Origin: an uncultured Collinsella sp.
GTDB taxonomy: Bacteria > Actinomycetota > Coriobacteriia > Coriobacteriales > Coriobacteriaceae
DNA length: 38,352 bases
Direction: 5' to 3'
NCBI GenBank assembly: GCA_900541285.1
Contig: UQJA01000005.1
Span: 1 to 38,352, forward strand
Shown: piece after piece, positions 8,043-15,830 of the stretch
Numbering within the stretch: the first letter of the stretch is position 1
How the letters are laid out: each line of letters begins with the position of its first letter
Notes under the pieces: model-generated
What the model was told of the DNA's origin: nothing
Databases searched by the model: none
The model's input: only the letters and a program-made list of their open reading frames with translations
Program-made: the position numbers and the translations under genes

Positions 8043-8516
8043 ATGATTTACGGTGCACTGGGCGATATCGAGGAATACCGCGGAATGCTCAAGGGCCTCG
8101 ACGTGCTGATCGACTGGCTCGAGGAGAACGACCCGGCGGAGCTCGAGGTCGGCAGCCATCCGATTCTGGGCGACAAGGTCTTTGCGAACGTCATGGCTCC
8201 CACGACGCGTCCCGAGACCGAGGCTCACTATGAGACGCATCAGCGCTATCACGACCTGCAGATCGATGTCGAGGGTCGCGAGGCCTTTAAGGTCGCCACG
8301 GGCAGCCTGACGCTGGTTCAGGAGTTTGACGAGAAGGACGACTACGACCTGGTTGATTCCGACGCCTCGATCGCCGGCGATCTTGCCGACGACAAGTTCG
8401 CGCTGTTCGTTGCCGGCGAGCCTCATATGCCCACGCTTGAGTTCCCGGGCGATGGCGCGCAGCCGGTCAAGAAGATTTGCTTTAAGCTGCTTGCCGACGC
8501 CTACTGGGAGGAGTAA
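8043..8516 (+). CDS. YhcH/YjgK/YiaL (DUF386) family protein
   Basis: A 157-residue cupin-like protein related to YhcH, YiaL and EbgC. Members sit in sialic acid, amino-sugar and galactoside operons and are thought to act on free or phosphorylated sugar anomers. The family pattern is present: YETHQRYHDLQIDVEG near residues 60-75, with His residues that bind metal in relatives; a FALFVAGEPHMP segment near 120; and a C-terminal VKKICFKLL strand. ATG 8043 follows GAGAGGGG. It lies 32 bases after the nagA remnant, so it was probably once the last gene of a nagA-containing operon. The chemical reaction is uncertain. Confidence 0.88.
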   Translation: MIYGALGDIEEYRGMLKGLDVLIDWLEENDPAELEVGSHPILGDKVFANVMAPTTRPETEAHYETHQRYHDLQIDVEGREAFKVATGSLTLVQEFDEKDDYDLVDSDASIAGDLADDKFALFVAGEPHMPTLEFPGDGAQPVKKICFKLLADAYWEE

Positions 8517-8548
8517 CGAGCTGCTCGGCTGAGTTGCGCGTCTGATGG

Positions 8549-8572
8549 CGTGATTCCCCTAGGGAAATCACG
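8549..8572. repeat. 24-bp near-perfect palindrome after the yhcH-like gene
   Basis: The sequence starts CGTGATTCCCC and ends GGGAAATCACG, and differs from its own reverse complement at only two paired positions. Its core recurs inverted inside the loop and stem of the terminator that follows (8593-8612). Confidence 0.7.
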
Positions 8573-8578
8573 CTAGGA

Positions 8579-8632
8579 CCCCGCCAAACGTGCTTTCCCT
8601 AGGGGAATCACGTTTGGCGGGGTTTTCTGTTT
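8579..8632 (+). terminator. Long-stem terminator
   Basis: CCCCGCCAAACGTG (8579-8592) pairs with CACGTTTGGCGGGG (8609-8622). The loop itself folds (TTTCCC/GGGGAA), and TTTTCTGTTTTT follows. Confidence 0.9.
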
Positions 8633-8651
8633 TTGAATAGGGAAGCCTCAT

Positions 8652-9080
8652 TTATTTGCGAAGAACATCGGCTAGCCGCAGGATTGAAATCATCGACCGA
8701 TAAGTGAGTTCCACCTTTTCGCCCGCAAGCAGTCGTTTCGAGCCAATCTCATCTAGCCCCACAAGCCGAGAAAACAGCGGACCGCTCATCGTGCCCTCGT
8801 CAATTGATCCCCTTATGGTCTTCAAAACGTCCGTATCATGAAGCGACGCCGAGCTGTAGGGGGCAACACGAGCGGAACTCTCAATTAACGACGAGACAAA
8901 AGGATGGAGATGCTTTGGACATAGCCCATCAAACACCACATCCCCATTGTCATCCGAGCCGACCAGGCGCCAAGTATAATGATCGACCCAGTCATCTCCG
9001 TCATATATGGCGTCCATGAGCAACTTCCCGTCTAGAGAGAGAAACCTATTTGGACATCGGGGCGCAAGACCGCAATCCAT
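8652..9080 (-). CDS. Hypothetical protein with helical C-terminus
   Basis: I do not recognise this family. The predicted product is about 142 residues from ATG 9080, or 151 from a TTG at 9107; an ATG at 9017 (MDAIYDGDDWVDHYTW) is also possible. The first half is acidic and aromatic. The last 50 residues (MSGPLFSRLVGLDEIGSKRL, then a helix ending in ADVLRK) resemble a helix-turn-helix arrangement, but this is only an impression. No start has a strong ribosome site. GC content is visibly lower than in the sugar genes. A second open frame overlaps the 5' end, so the gene could be frameshifted or a remnant. Confidence 0.5.
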   Translation of the reverse strand: MDCGLAPRCPNRFLSLDGKLLMDAIYDGDDWVDHYTWRLVGSDDNGDVVFDGLCPKHLHPFVSSLIESSARVAPYSSASLHDTDVLKTIRGSIDEGTMSGPLFSRLVGLDEIGSKRLLAGEKVELTYRSMISILRLADVLRK

Positions 9081-9274
9081 ATCGGGCCTGCAGCAGCTCC
9101 AACCCAACGCACCACATAGGTTCCCTTTCGTACATGTGTATCAATCTGCCCCGAAATGCCGGTGAATGCAATTCCAGACCCGTTTGTCGGATAGCAATCG
9201 ACGTATTCTTGTTTTCCGCTCACAACCTTGTATAGATATATCGTTCCAGCAAAAGAGAAGGTATCGTGGCTATT
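9032..9274 (-). other. Open frame upstream of, and out of phase with, the hypothetical gene
   Basis: This minus-strand frame is open for about 80 codons and has a protein-like composition (TIYLYKVVSGKQEYVDCYPT, GTYVVRWVGAAAGPIWIAVL). It has no convincing start and ends at 9032 inside the next gene. It may be the 5' half of a frameshifted gene continuing in the 8652-9080 frame, or chance. Confidence 0.25.
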
Positions 9275-9412
9275 TTAAATCTATATGGCCAATTCGAGCC
9301 CTCACCATGGCAATTGTTGCAGCTGGGTTTCTTTTCATTAAAATTTCACTTTGGTAAATCCCCGTCCCCTAAGCATTAAATCCGAAGTCCACCGAGTGGG
9401 CGAATCGGCAAC

Positions 9413-9434
9413 AAAAAAGCCGCCCGAAGGCGGC
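9413..9434 (-). terminator. Terminator of the tRNA-Thr gene
   Basis: On the minus strand GCCGCC-TTCG-GGCGGC is followed by TTTTTT. It lies 16 bases beyond the 3' end of the tRNA. Confidence 0.9.
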
Positions 9435-9449
9435 TATCTTGTGCAATGG

Positions 9450-9522
9450 AGCCAGCGACCGGGCTCGAACCGGTGACCCCCGCTTTACGAGAGCGGTGCT
9501 CTACCAACTGAGCTACGCTGGC
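9450..9522 (-). tRNA. tRNA-Thr (anticodon CGT)
   Basis: The minus strand reads GCCAGCG (acceptor), a GCTC-AGTTGGTA-GAGC D-arm, a CCGCT-CTCGTAA-AGCGG anticodon arm, a GGGTC variable loop, an ACCGG-TTCGAGC-CCGGT T-arm, CGCTGGC and discriminator T, 73 nt in all. The anticodon at loop positions 34-36 is CGT, reading ACG. All four stems pair fully. CCA is not encoded. Its own terminator follows. Confidence 0.97.
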
Positions 9523-9679
9523 GACCATGTGGTGACGCAACTGAGGCGTCAACGGCTGTCTATGATACGGGACATCGCACATCCGCGCAAGTGTTCTGAC
9601 GGCTTTTCTCACTTTAAATGCACTAATATTGGAGACGTGATGTCTTGCTCTTACGGGTCTCAAGCAGAATGGGGCAGTG

Positions 9680-10162
9680 ATGGCTCAACCCAAGATTCTT
9701 CTCACGCGCATCGATGATCGGTTTATTTACGGGCAAGACGTTGAGCTGTGGAATGAGGCGGTTGGTTCCAACCTCGTCCTGATCGTTAACGACGAGATTG
9801 CGGCGGATTCGCGCAAGTGGGCGCCTATGAGGGTCGCGGCGCCCGAGGGCGTGTGGACACGGTTTTTCTCGGTGCAAAGGACCATCGACATCATCCATAC
9901 CGCAACGCCGCTTCAATGGATTCTGATCATGGTGGCCTCACCCGCCGATGCGCTCGCGCTGGTTAAGGGTGGTGTGCCGATCACCAAGATCAGCATTGGC
10001 CATATGCAGGCAGGGGAGGGTAAGCGCTCTGTAACGCCTGCCGTTGCCGTAGACGAGGCAGATGACGCCGCCTTTAAAGAGCTGCAAGAACTCGGCATAG
10101 AGCTAGAAATCCGCTATCTTCCCAGTTCAGCCCCCGACCCCATCGGCAATCTGTTCAACTGA
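9680..10162 (+). CDS. Orphan PTS mannose-family IIB-like protein lacking the catalytic histidine
   Basis: This 160-residue protein matches the mannose/sorbose-class IIB fold along its length: ILLTRIDDRFIYGQD, LIVNDEIAAD, FFSVQRTIDII, and ADALALVKGGVPITKISIGHMQAGEGKRSV. In active IIB proteins the N-terminal loop reads RIDxRLIHGQV and its His carries the phosphate. Here the position is Tyr17 (RIDDRFIYGQD), so normal phosphotransfer should not occur. No IIA, IIC or IID gene is adjacent. ATG 9680 is preceded by a weak TGGGG; GTG 9677 is an alternative. A regulatory or sensory role, or decay with the frame still open, are the main options. Confidence 0.85.
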   Translation: MAQPKILLTRIDDRFIYGQDVELWNEAVGSNLVLIVNDEIAADSRKWAPMRVAAPEGVWTRFFSVQRTIDIIHTATPLQWILIMVASPADALALVKGGVPITKISIGHMQAGEGKRSVTPAVAVDEADDAAFKELQELGIELEIRYLPSSAPDPIGNLFN

Positions 10163-10425
10163 TCCCTTGGGGACGGAGGAAAACGGATCATTTTGCCCTT
10201 GCGAGGGACTCGCGCGATGCTGCCTGTCAAAAACTATGCCCATTTACTACGTTTGATCGCCTGTCGCCGAGCATGTCGAATTTGAGAAAAACAAAACCGC
10301 AGGTAGACGGCTCGTGAATTTAACAAAACCGGTGCATGGTCGAGCATCCCGGGCTAAACGTAGTAAATGGGCATAGTTTTGATATGTCACTCATACAGTC
10401 ACAGCGAAAATGAGCCCAAAAGATG
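10163..10425. other. Gene-free stretch made of intergenic repeats
   Basis: No coding sequence is supported here. It opens with a TTGGGGACGGAGGAAAACGG segment and then holds the long inverted repeat listed separately. The part between the repeat arms contains CGAGCAT twice and CAAAACCG twice. Confidence 0.5.
10227..10382. repeat. 28-30 bp inverted repeat flanking a ~98-bp core
   Basis: The left arm (10227-10256) contains AAACTATGCCCATTTACTAC. The right arm (10355-10382) is its reverse complement, with one base missing and a G/A change at the inner end. The core between the arms has no ORF. It could be a miniature inverted-repeat element or a structured RNA. Confidence 0.8.
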
Positions 10426-10457
10426 AAAAACGCCCGTCGGCGGTGTGCCGGCGGGCG
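10426..10457 (-). terminator. Terminator of galM
   Basis: CGCCCGTCGGC (10431-10441) pairs with GCCGGCGGGCG (10447-10457). On the minus strand a T5 run follows the stem. Confidence 0.85.
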
Positions 10458-10485
10458 CAGCTGTGCGATATGTCGCGTTGTGGGC

Positions 10486-11538
10486 TTAGTGCCTCATAAA
10501 GTGGTACTCGATCATATTGCTGTAGGGATGACCCGGGCCCACAATGCCCTGCGGGAACAGCGGCTGGTGCGGCGTGTCGGGGTACATCTCGGCCTCAAGG
10601 GCAAAGCCGGCGCCCCAGCCATAGTTAGCATCGTCCTTGGCGTGCTCGTCGCCCAGCCAGTTGCCGGTGTAGAGCTGCACGCCCGGGGCGGTGGTGTAGT
10701 AGTCCAGCTCACGACCGGTCCACATCTCCTCGACATGCAGGGCGCGGCGCAGGTTGCGACCGTACTGATAGTCATCGATGCACAAGCAGTGGTCGTAGCC
10801 GCGTGCCTGCTTAATCTGTGGATCGTCGGCCTCCATGCCAGGCGCGACGGGGCGCAGCTCACGGAAGTCAAACGGCGTACCCTCGACCGGAGCGATTTCG
10901 CCGGTGGGAATGTTCTGGTCGTTAATGGGGAGGTAGTGGGCGGCGTTAGCAACAAAGAAGTGCTCACAGTCCATGCCGGCGTTGTGACCGGCAAGGTTAA
11001 AGTATGTGTGGTTGGTCATGGACACGTAGGTGGCGCGGTCGCTCTCGCAGCCGTATTCGATACGGAAGACACCGGTGCGCGTAACGGTAAACACGGCCGT
11101 AAAGGTTCGGTTGCCGGGCAGGCCCAGCTCGCCATCCTTAAGCGAGGTGGTCATGCGCACGGCGTTATGGACCTCGTCGAGCTCAACATCCCACACGCGT
11201 TTATGCAGGCCGTGCTCAAGATCGCTGTGCAGGTTGTTGACGCCTTCGTTGGCCGGCATATGCCAGTCCGTGCCGGCGATGGTGATCGTGGCGCCCGCGG
11301 TGCGGTTGGCCACAGGGCCGATGGTCGCGCCAAAGCAGGCGGGGTTGTCAAAGTAATCCTCGAGCTTATCGAAGCCCAGCACCACATCGCGCACGTTGCC
11401 GGGAATGTCGGGCACATCGATACCCAGCACGGTGGCGCCGTAGTCCATAATGCGAACGCAGATCTCGGGCCCGTTGAGGGTGTAACGATGAACTGGGGTA
11501 CCGCACGGCGCGGTGCCGAAAAGCTCGGAAGTGATCAT
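10486..11538 (-). CDS. galM: Aldose 1-epimerase (galactose mutarotase)
   Basis: A 350-residue GalM-type mutarotase that interconverts alpha and beta galactose or glucose in the cytoplasm, feeding GalK. The family marks are PACFGATIGPVANRTAGATI near residue 80 (substrate-binding Asn-Arg), NEGVNNLHSD with the first His region near 105, MTNHTYFNLAGH with the catalytic His near 180, and LEAEMYPDTPHQP with the catalytic Glu near 320. ATG 11538 follows a TAGGA site on the minus strand; longer readings upstream are not needed. It is divergent from the DeoR-type regulator and ends in its own terminator. The galK-galT operon that would use its product is 23 kb away in the same window. Confidence 0.93.
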   Translation of the reverse strand: MITSELFGTAPCGTPVHRYTLNGPEICVRIMDYGATVLGIDVPDIPGNVRDVVLGFDKLEDYFDNPACFGATIGPVANRTAGATITIAGTDWHMPANEGVNNLHSDLEHGLHKRVWDVELDEVHNAVRMTTSLKDGELGLPGNRTFTAVFTVTRTGVFRIEYGCESDRATYVSMTNHTYFNLAGHNAGMDCEHFFVANAAHYLPINDQNIPTGEIAPVEGTPFDFRELRPVAPGMEADDPQIKQARGYDHCLCIDDYQYGRNLRRALHVEEMWTGRELDYYTTAPGVQLYTGNWLGDEHAKDDANYGWGAGFALEAEMYPDTPHQPLFPQGIVGPGHPYSNMIEYHFMRH

Positions 11539-11691
11539 TTGGTTCCTAACATCGAGGTATTTCGGACAAACTGTAGCGCGAACAGGCGAGATTATCACTA
11601 CACCCCACTAAAGCAGGGGGTATTTTTCTCAAAAAAGTGATGATTGGAGCTGTGCGGGCGTTCATTTTTGACGCGCATGAGTCTGATACAA

Positions 11692-11713
11692 TTTGTTCGT
11701 TACTGTTTGAATG
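11692..11713 (+). promoter_or_regulatory. Candidate LacR (DeoR-type) box upstream of its own gene
   Basis: TTTGTTCG followed by TTACTGTTTGAATG ends 31 bases before the regulator start. The core TGTTYGAATG recurs only upstream of lacF (29142-29151) and lacA (31072-31081) among the sites I found. This suggests auto-control plus control of those genes. An extended -10-like TGATACAAT lies just upstream (11685-11693). Confidence 0.5.
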
Positions 11714-11744
11714 ATATGCGCGCAAAGAACGGCGAGGATTCATC

Positions 11745-12509
11745 GTGATTAAGGCAGAGCGACAGGATAAGGTTCGGCAGCTGCTCGAGGAACAGGGAAC
11801 GGTTTCGGTCAAGGAGATTTCGGATGCACTGGGTGTCTCGGATATGACGATTCGTCGTGACCTTGAGGAGCTTGCGAGCCTAGGCGAGATCGAGCGCGTG
11901 CACGGCGGCGCCCGCAGTGCACAGGGCCGTCCCCACGCTATGTTGCGCCACGAGTATTCGCACAGCGAAAAGCGCACCAAGCATGCCGAGGAAAAGCTGC
12001 AGATCGCGCGCCGCGCTGTGGAGCTCATCGAGGAGGGCTCGACCATCTTTTTGGGCACGGGCACTACGGTGGAGCAGATGGCCTCGATGCTGCCGGCGTT
12101 TCGCCTGCGCATCGTGACTAATTCGCTTTCGGTGTTTAACCTGCTCGAGGCGCGCGAAGACTGCGACCTGTGCCTCGTGGGCGGTATGTACCGTCGCCGC
12201 ACCGCCGCTTTTGTGGGGCCAACGGCCGAGGATACTCTGCGTGCGCTGGGTATCGATGCGGCGTTTATCGGCGCCAACGGCATTCTGGATGGCGACGTGT
12301 CTACGTCTAATATGGATGAGGGTCGTATCCAGCAGCTCGCCTTTAGCAAGGCCGACTCGCGCTATCTGATCGCCGACTCCAGCAAGATCGGCAAGCGCGA
12401 CTTCTACACCTTCTGTCGTCTGGACAATTTGGACGCCGTGGTGTGCGAGCCGAGTATCGCCGCCGAGGATCGCGCCGCCATCGAGGAGCATACGCAGGTC
12501 ATCTGCTAA
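11745..12509 (+). CDS. DeoR-family transcriptional regulator (LacR-like)
   Basis: A 254-residue DeoR-type repressor. The N-terminal winged helix is seen as ERQDKVRQLLEEQGTVSVKE and SDALGVSDMTIRRDLEELAS, with the RVHGGA motif near residue 55. The rest is a sugar-phosphate sensor (DeoRC) with FLGTGTTVEQM near 98, VTNSLSVFN near 123, LVGGMYRRRTAAFVGP near 150 and ADSSKIGKRDF near 212. LacR in lactococci responds to tagatose-6-P, and a similar effector would fit here. The start is GTG 11745, six bases after GAGGA. The putative operator in its promoter recurs before lacF and lacA. It could instead regulate the divergent galM. Confidence 0.92.
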   Translation: MIKAERQDKVRQLLEEQGTVSVKEISDALGVSDMTIRRDLEELASLGEIERVHGGARSAQGRPHAMLRHEYSHSEKRTKHAEEKLQIARRAVELIEEGSTIFLGTGTTVEQMASMLPAFRLRIVTNSLSVFNLLEAREDCDLCLVGGMYRRRTAAFVGPTAEDTLRALGIDAAFIGANGILDGDVSTSNMDEGRIQQLAFSKADSRYLIADSSKIGKRDFYTFCRLDNLDAVVCEPSIAAEDRAAIEEHTQVIC

Positions 12510-12564
12510 CTAACGCTGCAGGCGATACTTCTGCCCTCTGCCAGCGCGGGGATTATCGCCTCAC

Positions 12565-12615
12565 AATGACGCGGAAAATGACACGTAAATGTAAAAATGT
12601 CATTTGCGCGTCATT
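12565..12615. repeat. Inverted repeat after the DeoR-type gene
   Basis: AATGACGCGGAAAATGAC (12565-12582) is nearly complementary to GTCATTTGCGCGTCATT (12599-12615). Further TGACG/GCGTCA copies follow to 12655. There is no T-run, so this is not a classical terminator. Confidence 0.5.
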
Positions 12616-12689
12616 TTACGCGTCAACGTGACGTGAAATGATGCGCAAATAGTTTTGGGCAATAAGGGTGAGGCCATTCTGAGATATGG

Positions 12690-13922
12690 CTAGACTTCGT
12701 ATTTCGCTTTGATATTCCTTGAGAATGAACCGTAATCTTCGTAGAGTTCGTCTCTGCTTTCATCTTCGGCGCGGTTCATGCGTTCAAGGAGTTTGTCCTT
12801 TGGGGACTCTTTTGTAATTTCTGACCTGCCGTCGGGTATTGCGGATTGCAAGAATAATTCCAGGGCGTGGACGTCTTTGAGTACGTAGCCCGTCGAACGA
12901 CCCGCTCCTGTTTTTTCGATTGCGCTGCAACTAACAAGCTGACCGAGGGTTCGTTTAACGGTTACCTCGCTGATATCGGGGCAGTTGGACCGAATGTCGG
13001 ATTTCTTAATGACGCCGGGTCTCTGTTGAAATAGAGCAGCTATGCGCGATTGCTTCGACATGGGGCGAGTGCTGAATTCAATCAGGGTGTGCTGTTCGAG
13101 CTGTCGGTAAGCCGCCAGGATTGTTCCGAGCATGAAACGGATAAAGGGTACTTCGGTGTTTTGATTTTCATTCCATCCAGTGGAGCTTGCAGCGAGAGCG
13201 TTGTAGTAAAGCGCTTTGTTGTCTTCAATAAGTCGTTCGATGCTGATGTAACGCGCAACGTCGTATCCAGTCTTTTCGAGCAGCAGCGTTGTAAGGAGCC
13301 GGCTCATCCTGCCATTGCCATCGTTGAAGGGATGAATGCTAACAAAATCGAAGATAAAGCGGAGCGATATAAGGAGGGGATCGCAAACTTGGCGAGATAA
13401 GGCGTCGTTGAGGGACCGACAGGCTTCTTCGATAAGTCCCGGGGTTGCTAGAGCCGAAGGAGGCCTAAAGCGCACAAATCGATTACCTTGATCGTCAATG
13501 GAGACGATTTCGTTATCGCTGTCTTTCCAATGGCCCCCATACGAGATTGCTGTGTGTGCCATGAGGTCACGATGCAACTGCAAAATGACCGATGGTGTTA
13601 CGGGAATGAAATCGTGCTGTTCGTGAATAAGCGACAGCGCATCTCGGTATCCAGCGATTTCTTCCTCCGCGCGGGAGCTTGGCTTGGCGGAATACGCCAT
13701 GATTGCTTTGAGTCTTTTTTGGGTGGTAACAATTCCTTCAAGTCCGTTGGAGGATTGGGTGCTTTGGATCTTAGCTTCCTCCATAAGGGACGATAGAAGT
13801 TCGGGTTTGACTTGACTCAGAACAAGCTGTCGGCCTTTATGCTCGCGTATCGAGAGAAGAAGATTGATGATTGGGGTTGCTTCGAGTTCCGCTGGAACTA
13901 TGGCGTAATCAAACCGGCGCAT
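12690..13922 (-). CDS. Fic-domain protein (AMP-transferase type) with C-terminal winged helix
   Basis: A 410-residue Fic/DOC-family protein. The catalytic motif HPFNDGNGRMSR is complete (His197 onward). An N-terminal inhibitory motif of the S-x-x-x-E-G type is seen at residues 58-63 (SNGLEG), so the enzyme is probably self-inhibited. Active Fic enzymes transfer AMP from ATP to Ser, Thr or Tyr of target proteins. Residues 290-350 or so look like a winged helix (KSDIRSNCPDISEVTVKRTL and a GRSTGYVL wing), which suggests DNA binding. ATG 13922 follows AGGAG. A 75-bp palindromic region starts nine bases upstream and is a likely target of that domain. Base composition is lower in GC than the sugar genes, suggesting acquisition. 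No separate antitoxin gene is present. Confidence 0.93.
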   Translation of the reverse strand: MRRFDYAIVPAELEATPIINLLLSIREHKGRQLVLSQVKPELLSSLMEEAKIQSTQSSNGLEGIVTTQKRLKAIMAYSAKPSSRAEEEIAGYRDALSLIHEQHDFIPVTPSVILQLHRDLMAHTAISYGGHWKDSDNEIVSIDDQGNRFVRFRPPSALATPGLIEEACRSLNDALSRQVCDPLLISLRFIFDFVSIHPFNDGNGRMSRLLTTLLLEKTGYDVARYISIERLIEDNKALYYNALAASSTGWNENQNTEVPFIRFMLGTILAAYRQLEQHTLIEFSTRPMSKQSRIAALFQQRPGVIKKSDIRSNCPDISEVTVKRTLGQLVSCSAIEKTGAGRSTGYVLKDVHALELFLQSAIPDGRSEITKESPKDKLLERMNRAEDESRDELYEDYGSFSRNIKAKYEV

Positions 13923-13930
13923 ATGGCTCC

Positions 13931-14005
13931 TTTCAGTATCACGAACATATTTTCGGTATCATAATAACATGAAATGATACCGAAAATATGTTCGTGATAC
14001 TGAAA
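13931..14005. promoter_or_regulatory. Giant palindrome over the fic promoter
   Basis: Two perfect 32-bp arms (13931-13962 and 13974-14005) flank an 11-bp spacer. Each arm holds two GTATCA boxes, giving four in alternating orientation (CAGTATCACG, CGGTATCATA and their complements). The left arm ends nine bases from the fic ATG. The spacer region supplies an AT-rich -10-like TTATTAT on the minus strand, so this is probably the operator-promoter for fic. Confidence 0.75.
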
Positions 14006-14062
14006 ACAAGATAAGAGGCGCGCTTCACAGCTGCTTGGAAAGCGCGGATTTGACTATCCAAT

Positions 14063-14280
14063 TGTCTCAATCAGTAACGGTTGGGACCGAAAAACTCGGT
14101 CAGACGTTACAGATTGAGATTGTTTGGATTGTTTCGAACGTTTGTCTCAATCTGTAACAGGTAGACGTGAAAAAACGGGCTACGTGTTACAGATCGAGAT
14201 CTTCAAGTTCGGGCCATTCGTTTGTCTTGATCTGTAACAACTAGGATTGAAAATCCCTGCTAGATGTTACAGATCGAGAC
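14063..14280. repeat. Palindromic repeat array A (three units)
   Basis: Units lie at 14063-14120, 14142-14200 and 14222-14280, separated by 21-bp unrelated spacers, with a period of about 80 bp. Each has outer arms of the type TCTCAATCTGTAACA ... TGTTACAGATCGAGA, an inner stem and an A-rich loop. The array lies beyond the 3' end of the cassette 1 lacG. The same family occurs at 18953 and 24121. Confidence 0.9.
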
Positions 14281-14309
14281 GAATGATCCGCTCGGGCTCA
14301 CCAAAAACA

Positions 14310-14352
14310 AAAAAGGCCGCATGCGAACCCGTGGAGGGGCTCGCATGCGGCC
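14310..14352 (-). terminator. Terminator of the cassette 1 lacG-lacE operon
   Basis: GGCCGCATGCGA (14315-14326) pairs with TCGCATGCGGCC (14341-14352), with a T-run on the minus strand. Transcripts reading past it would enter repeat array A. Confidence 0.9.
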
Positions 14353-14374
14353 GACAAGGGGTACGCGGCTTGAA

Positions 14375-15796
14375 TTAGGCCATGAGCAGGCCGGTCTCCG
14401 CGACGTTCTTGTACCAGTACGCGCTCGCCTTGGGATAGCGCTTCTGGGTCTCAAAGTCGATGTAGAACAGGCCATAGCGCTTGTTATAGCCGTTGGTCCA
14501 GGAGAACTGATCCTGCAGCGACCACACAAAGTAACCGTCGACGTTCACGCCGCCGTCGATTGCCTTGAGGATCCACGCGAGATGCTGACGCATATAGTCG
14601 ATACGAGGGGCGTCATCGATAAAGCCGTCCTCGAAGTCGTCCTTATAGCCCATGCCGTTCTCGGTGATGTAGATCTTCTTGTAGTTGGGGTAATCGTTCT
14701 TAATGCGGAGCAGCAGGTCGTAGAGGCCCTCGGGATAGATGATCCAGTCCCAATCGGTGGTGGGTACGCCTTCGCGCACGCATGACTCGCCCACGCCCTT
14801 GAGGAACCAGCGCGAGGAGCCCTTGTCGCCGGTGCCATTGTGGTTGATGTCGTTTTCGCCCTCGGCGGCACGCAGGAACTGACACTTGTAGGTGTTGACG
14901 CCCAGGCAATCGTTGTAGGGGAGCGCGGCGGTCAGCGCGGCGATGTCCTCGTCGCGGACGTCGAGCTCGCCGCCGGCGATATGAGCCAGCTTGGTCGCAG
15001 CCTCCATGGCGTCGGCTGTATAGTGGCCGCGGAAGGTGGCGTCGAGTACCCAGCGGTTGTTGATGACGTCGGCCATGCGGGCGGCCTCGCAGTCGGCGGC
15101 GCTGTTGGGGTCGAGGGGATACTTGGGCTCCAGGTTCTGGACAATGCCGATCTCGCCCTCAAAGCCGCCCTCATGGAAGGCGACGACAGCCTTGGCGTGG
15201 GCCACCATCATGTTGTGCATGAGCTGGAAGGCCTTGTCCAGGCGATACTTCTCGCCGTGCGGCCAGTTGCCGACGATAAAGCTGCCCTCGGCGGTTGCGG
15301 GAATCTCGTTAAACGTGAACCAGTGCTTGACCTCGGTGAACTCGGCAAAGCAGAACTTGGCGTACTCGACAAAGGCGTCGATCGTCGTGCGCGTCAGGAA
15401 GCCCTCGCCGCCGTCCTGGTAAAAGGCCTCGGGCGTATCAAAGTGATCGAGCGTGACATAGGGGATAACGCCGGCTTTGTTGCAGGTGGCGAAAAGCTCA
15501 TGATAGAAGGCGACACCCTCGTGGTTGATCTCGCCAGTGCCGTTGGGGAAGATGCGGCTCCAAGCGATGGAGACGCGGATACCGTTGATGCCGAAGCGCT
15601 GGCACAGGTCGATATCGACCGGGTACTTGTTGTAGAAATCGCTTGCGGGATCGGGGGAGAAGCGACCCTGAGCTGCCAGGAAATCGTCCCAGGGCACTTT
15701 GCCCTTGCCGTGCGTGCGGGTCTCGCCCTCAACCTGGTAAGCGGCGGTGGCGCCGCCAAACACAAAGCCGTCGGGGAACTGCATGGGGTTGGTCAT
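14375..15796 (-). CDS. lacG: 6-phospho-beta-galactosidase, GH1 (cassette 1)
   Basis: A 473-residue GH1 enzyme of the LacG type, splitting phosphorylated beta-galactosides such as lactose-6-phosphate in the cytoplasm. The acid/base Glu164 lies in TFNEIPA and the nucleophile Glu379 in YITENGMG. The phosphate-binding trio known from lactococcal LacG appears as Ser432, Lys439 and Tyr441 in SWTNGYNKRYG. ATG 15796 follows AAAGGATG. It is the second gene after lacE, with a 76-bp gap holding a hairpin. By eye it is closer to the cassette 3 enzyme than to that of cassette 2 (shared GGATAAYQVEGETRTHGKGK segment). The sugar specificity among beta-galactosides is not visible. Confidence 0.92.
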   Translation of the reverse strand: MTNPMQFPDGFVFGGATAAYQVEGETRTHGKGKVPWDDFLAAQGRFSPDPASDFYNKYPVDIDLCQRFGINGIRVSIAWSRIFPNGTGEINHEGVAFYHELFATCNKAGVIPYVTLDHFDTPEAFYQDGGEGFLTRTTIDAFVEYAKFCFAEFTEVKHWFTFNEIPATAEGSFIVGNWPHGEKYRLDKAFQLMHNMMVAHAKAVVAFHEGGFEGEIGIVQNLEPKYPLDPNSAADCEAARMADVINNRWVLDATFRGHYTADAMEAATKLAHIAGGELDVRDEDIAALTAALPYNDCLGVNTYKCQFLRAAEGENDINHNGTGDKGSSRWFLKGVGESCVREGVPTTDWDWIIYPEGLYDLLLRIKNDYPNYKKIYITENGMGYKDDFEDGFIDDAPRIDYMRQHLAWILKAIDGGVNVDGYFVWSLQDQFSWTNGYNKRYGLFYIDFETQKRYPKASAYWYKNVAETGLLMA

Positions 15797-15830
15797 GAGT
15801 CATCCTTTCTGTGGGATTCGAATAGGGAGA

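Noticed and set aside
9680..9730. Sequencing error as the cause of the missing His in the IIB-like protein
   Set aside because: A His-to-Tyr change needs one base (CAT/CAC to TAT/TAC), so an error is possible. However, nearby residues also differ from the usual motif (Phe for Leu, Asp for Val), which supports real divergence.
12565..12655. Origin-like or DnaA-box cluster
   Set aside because: The ATGACGCG copies do not match DnaA boxes, and no replication gene is near.
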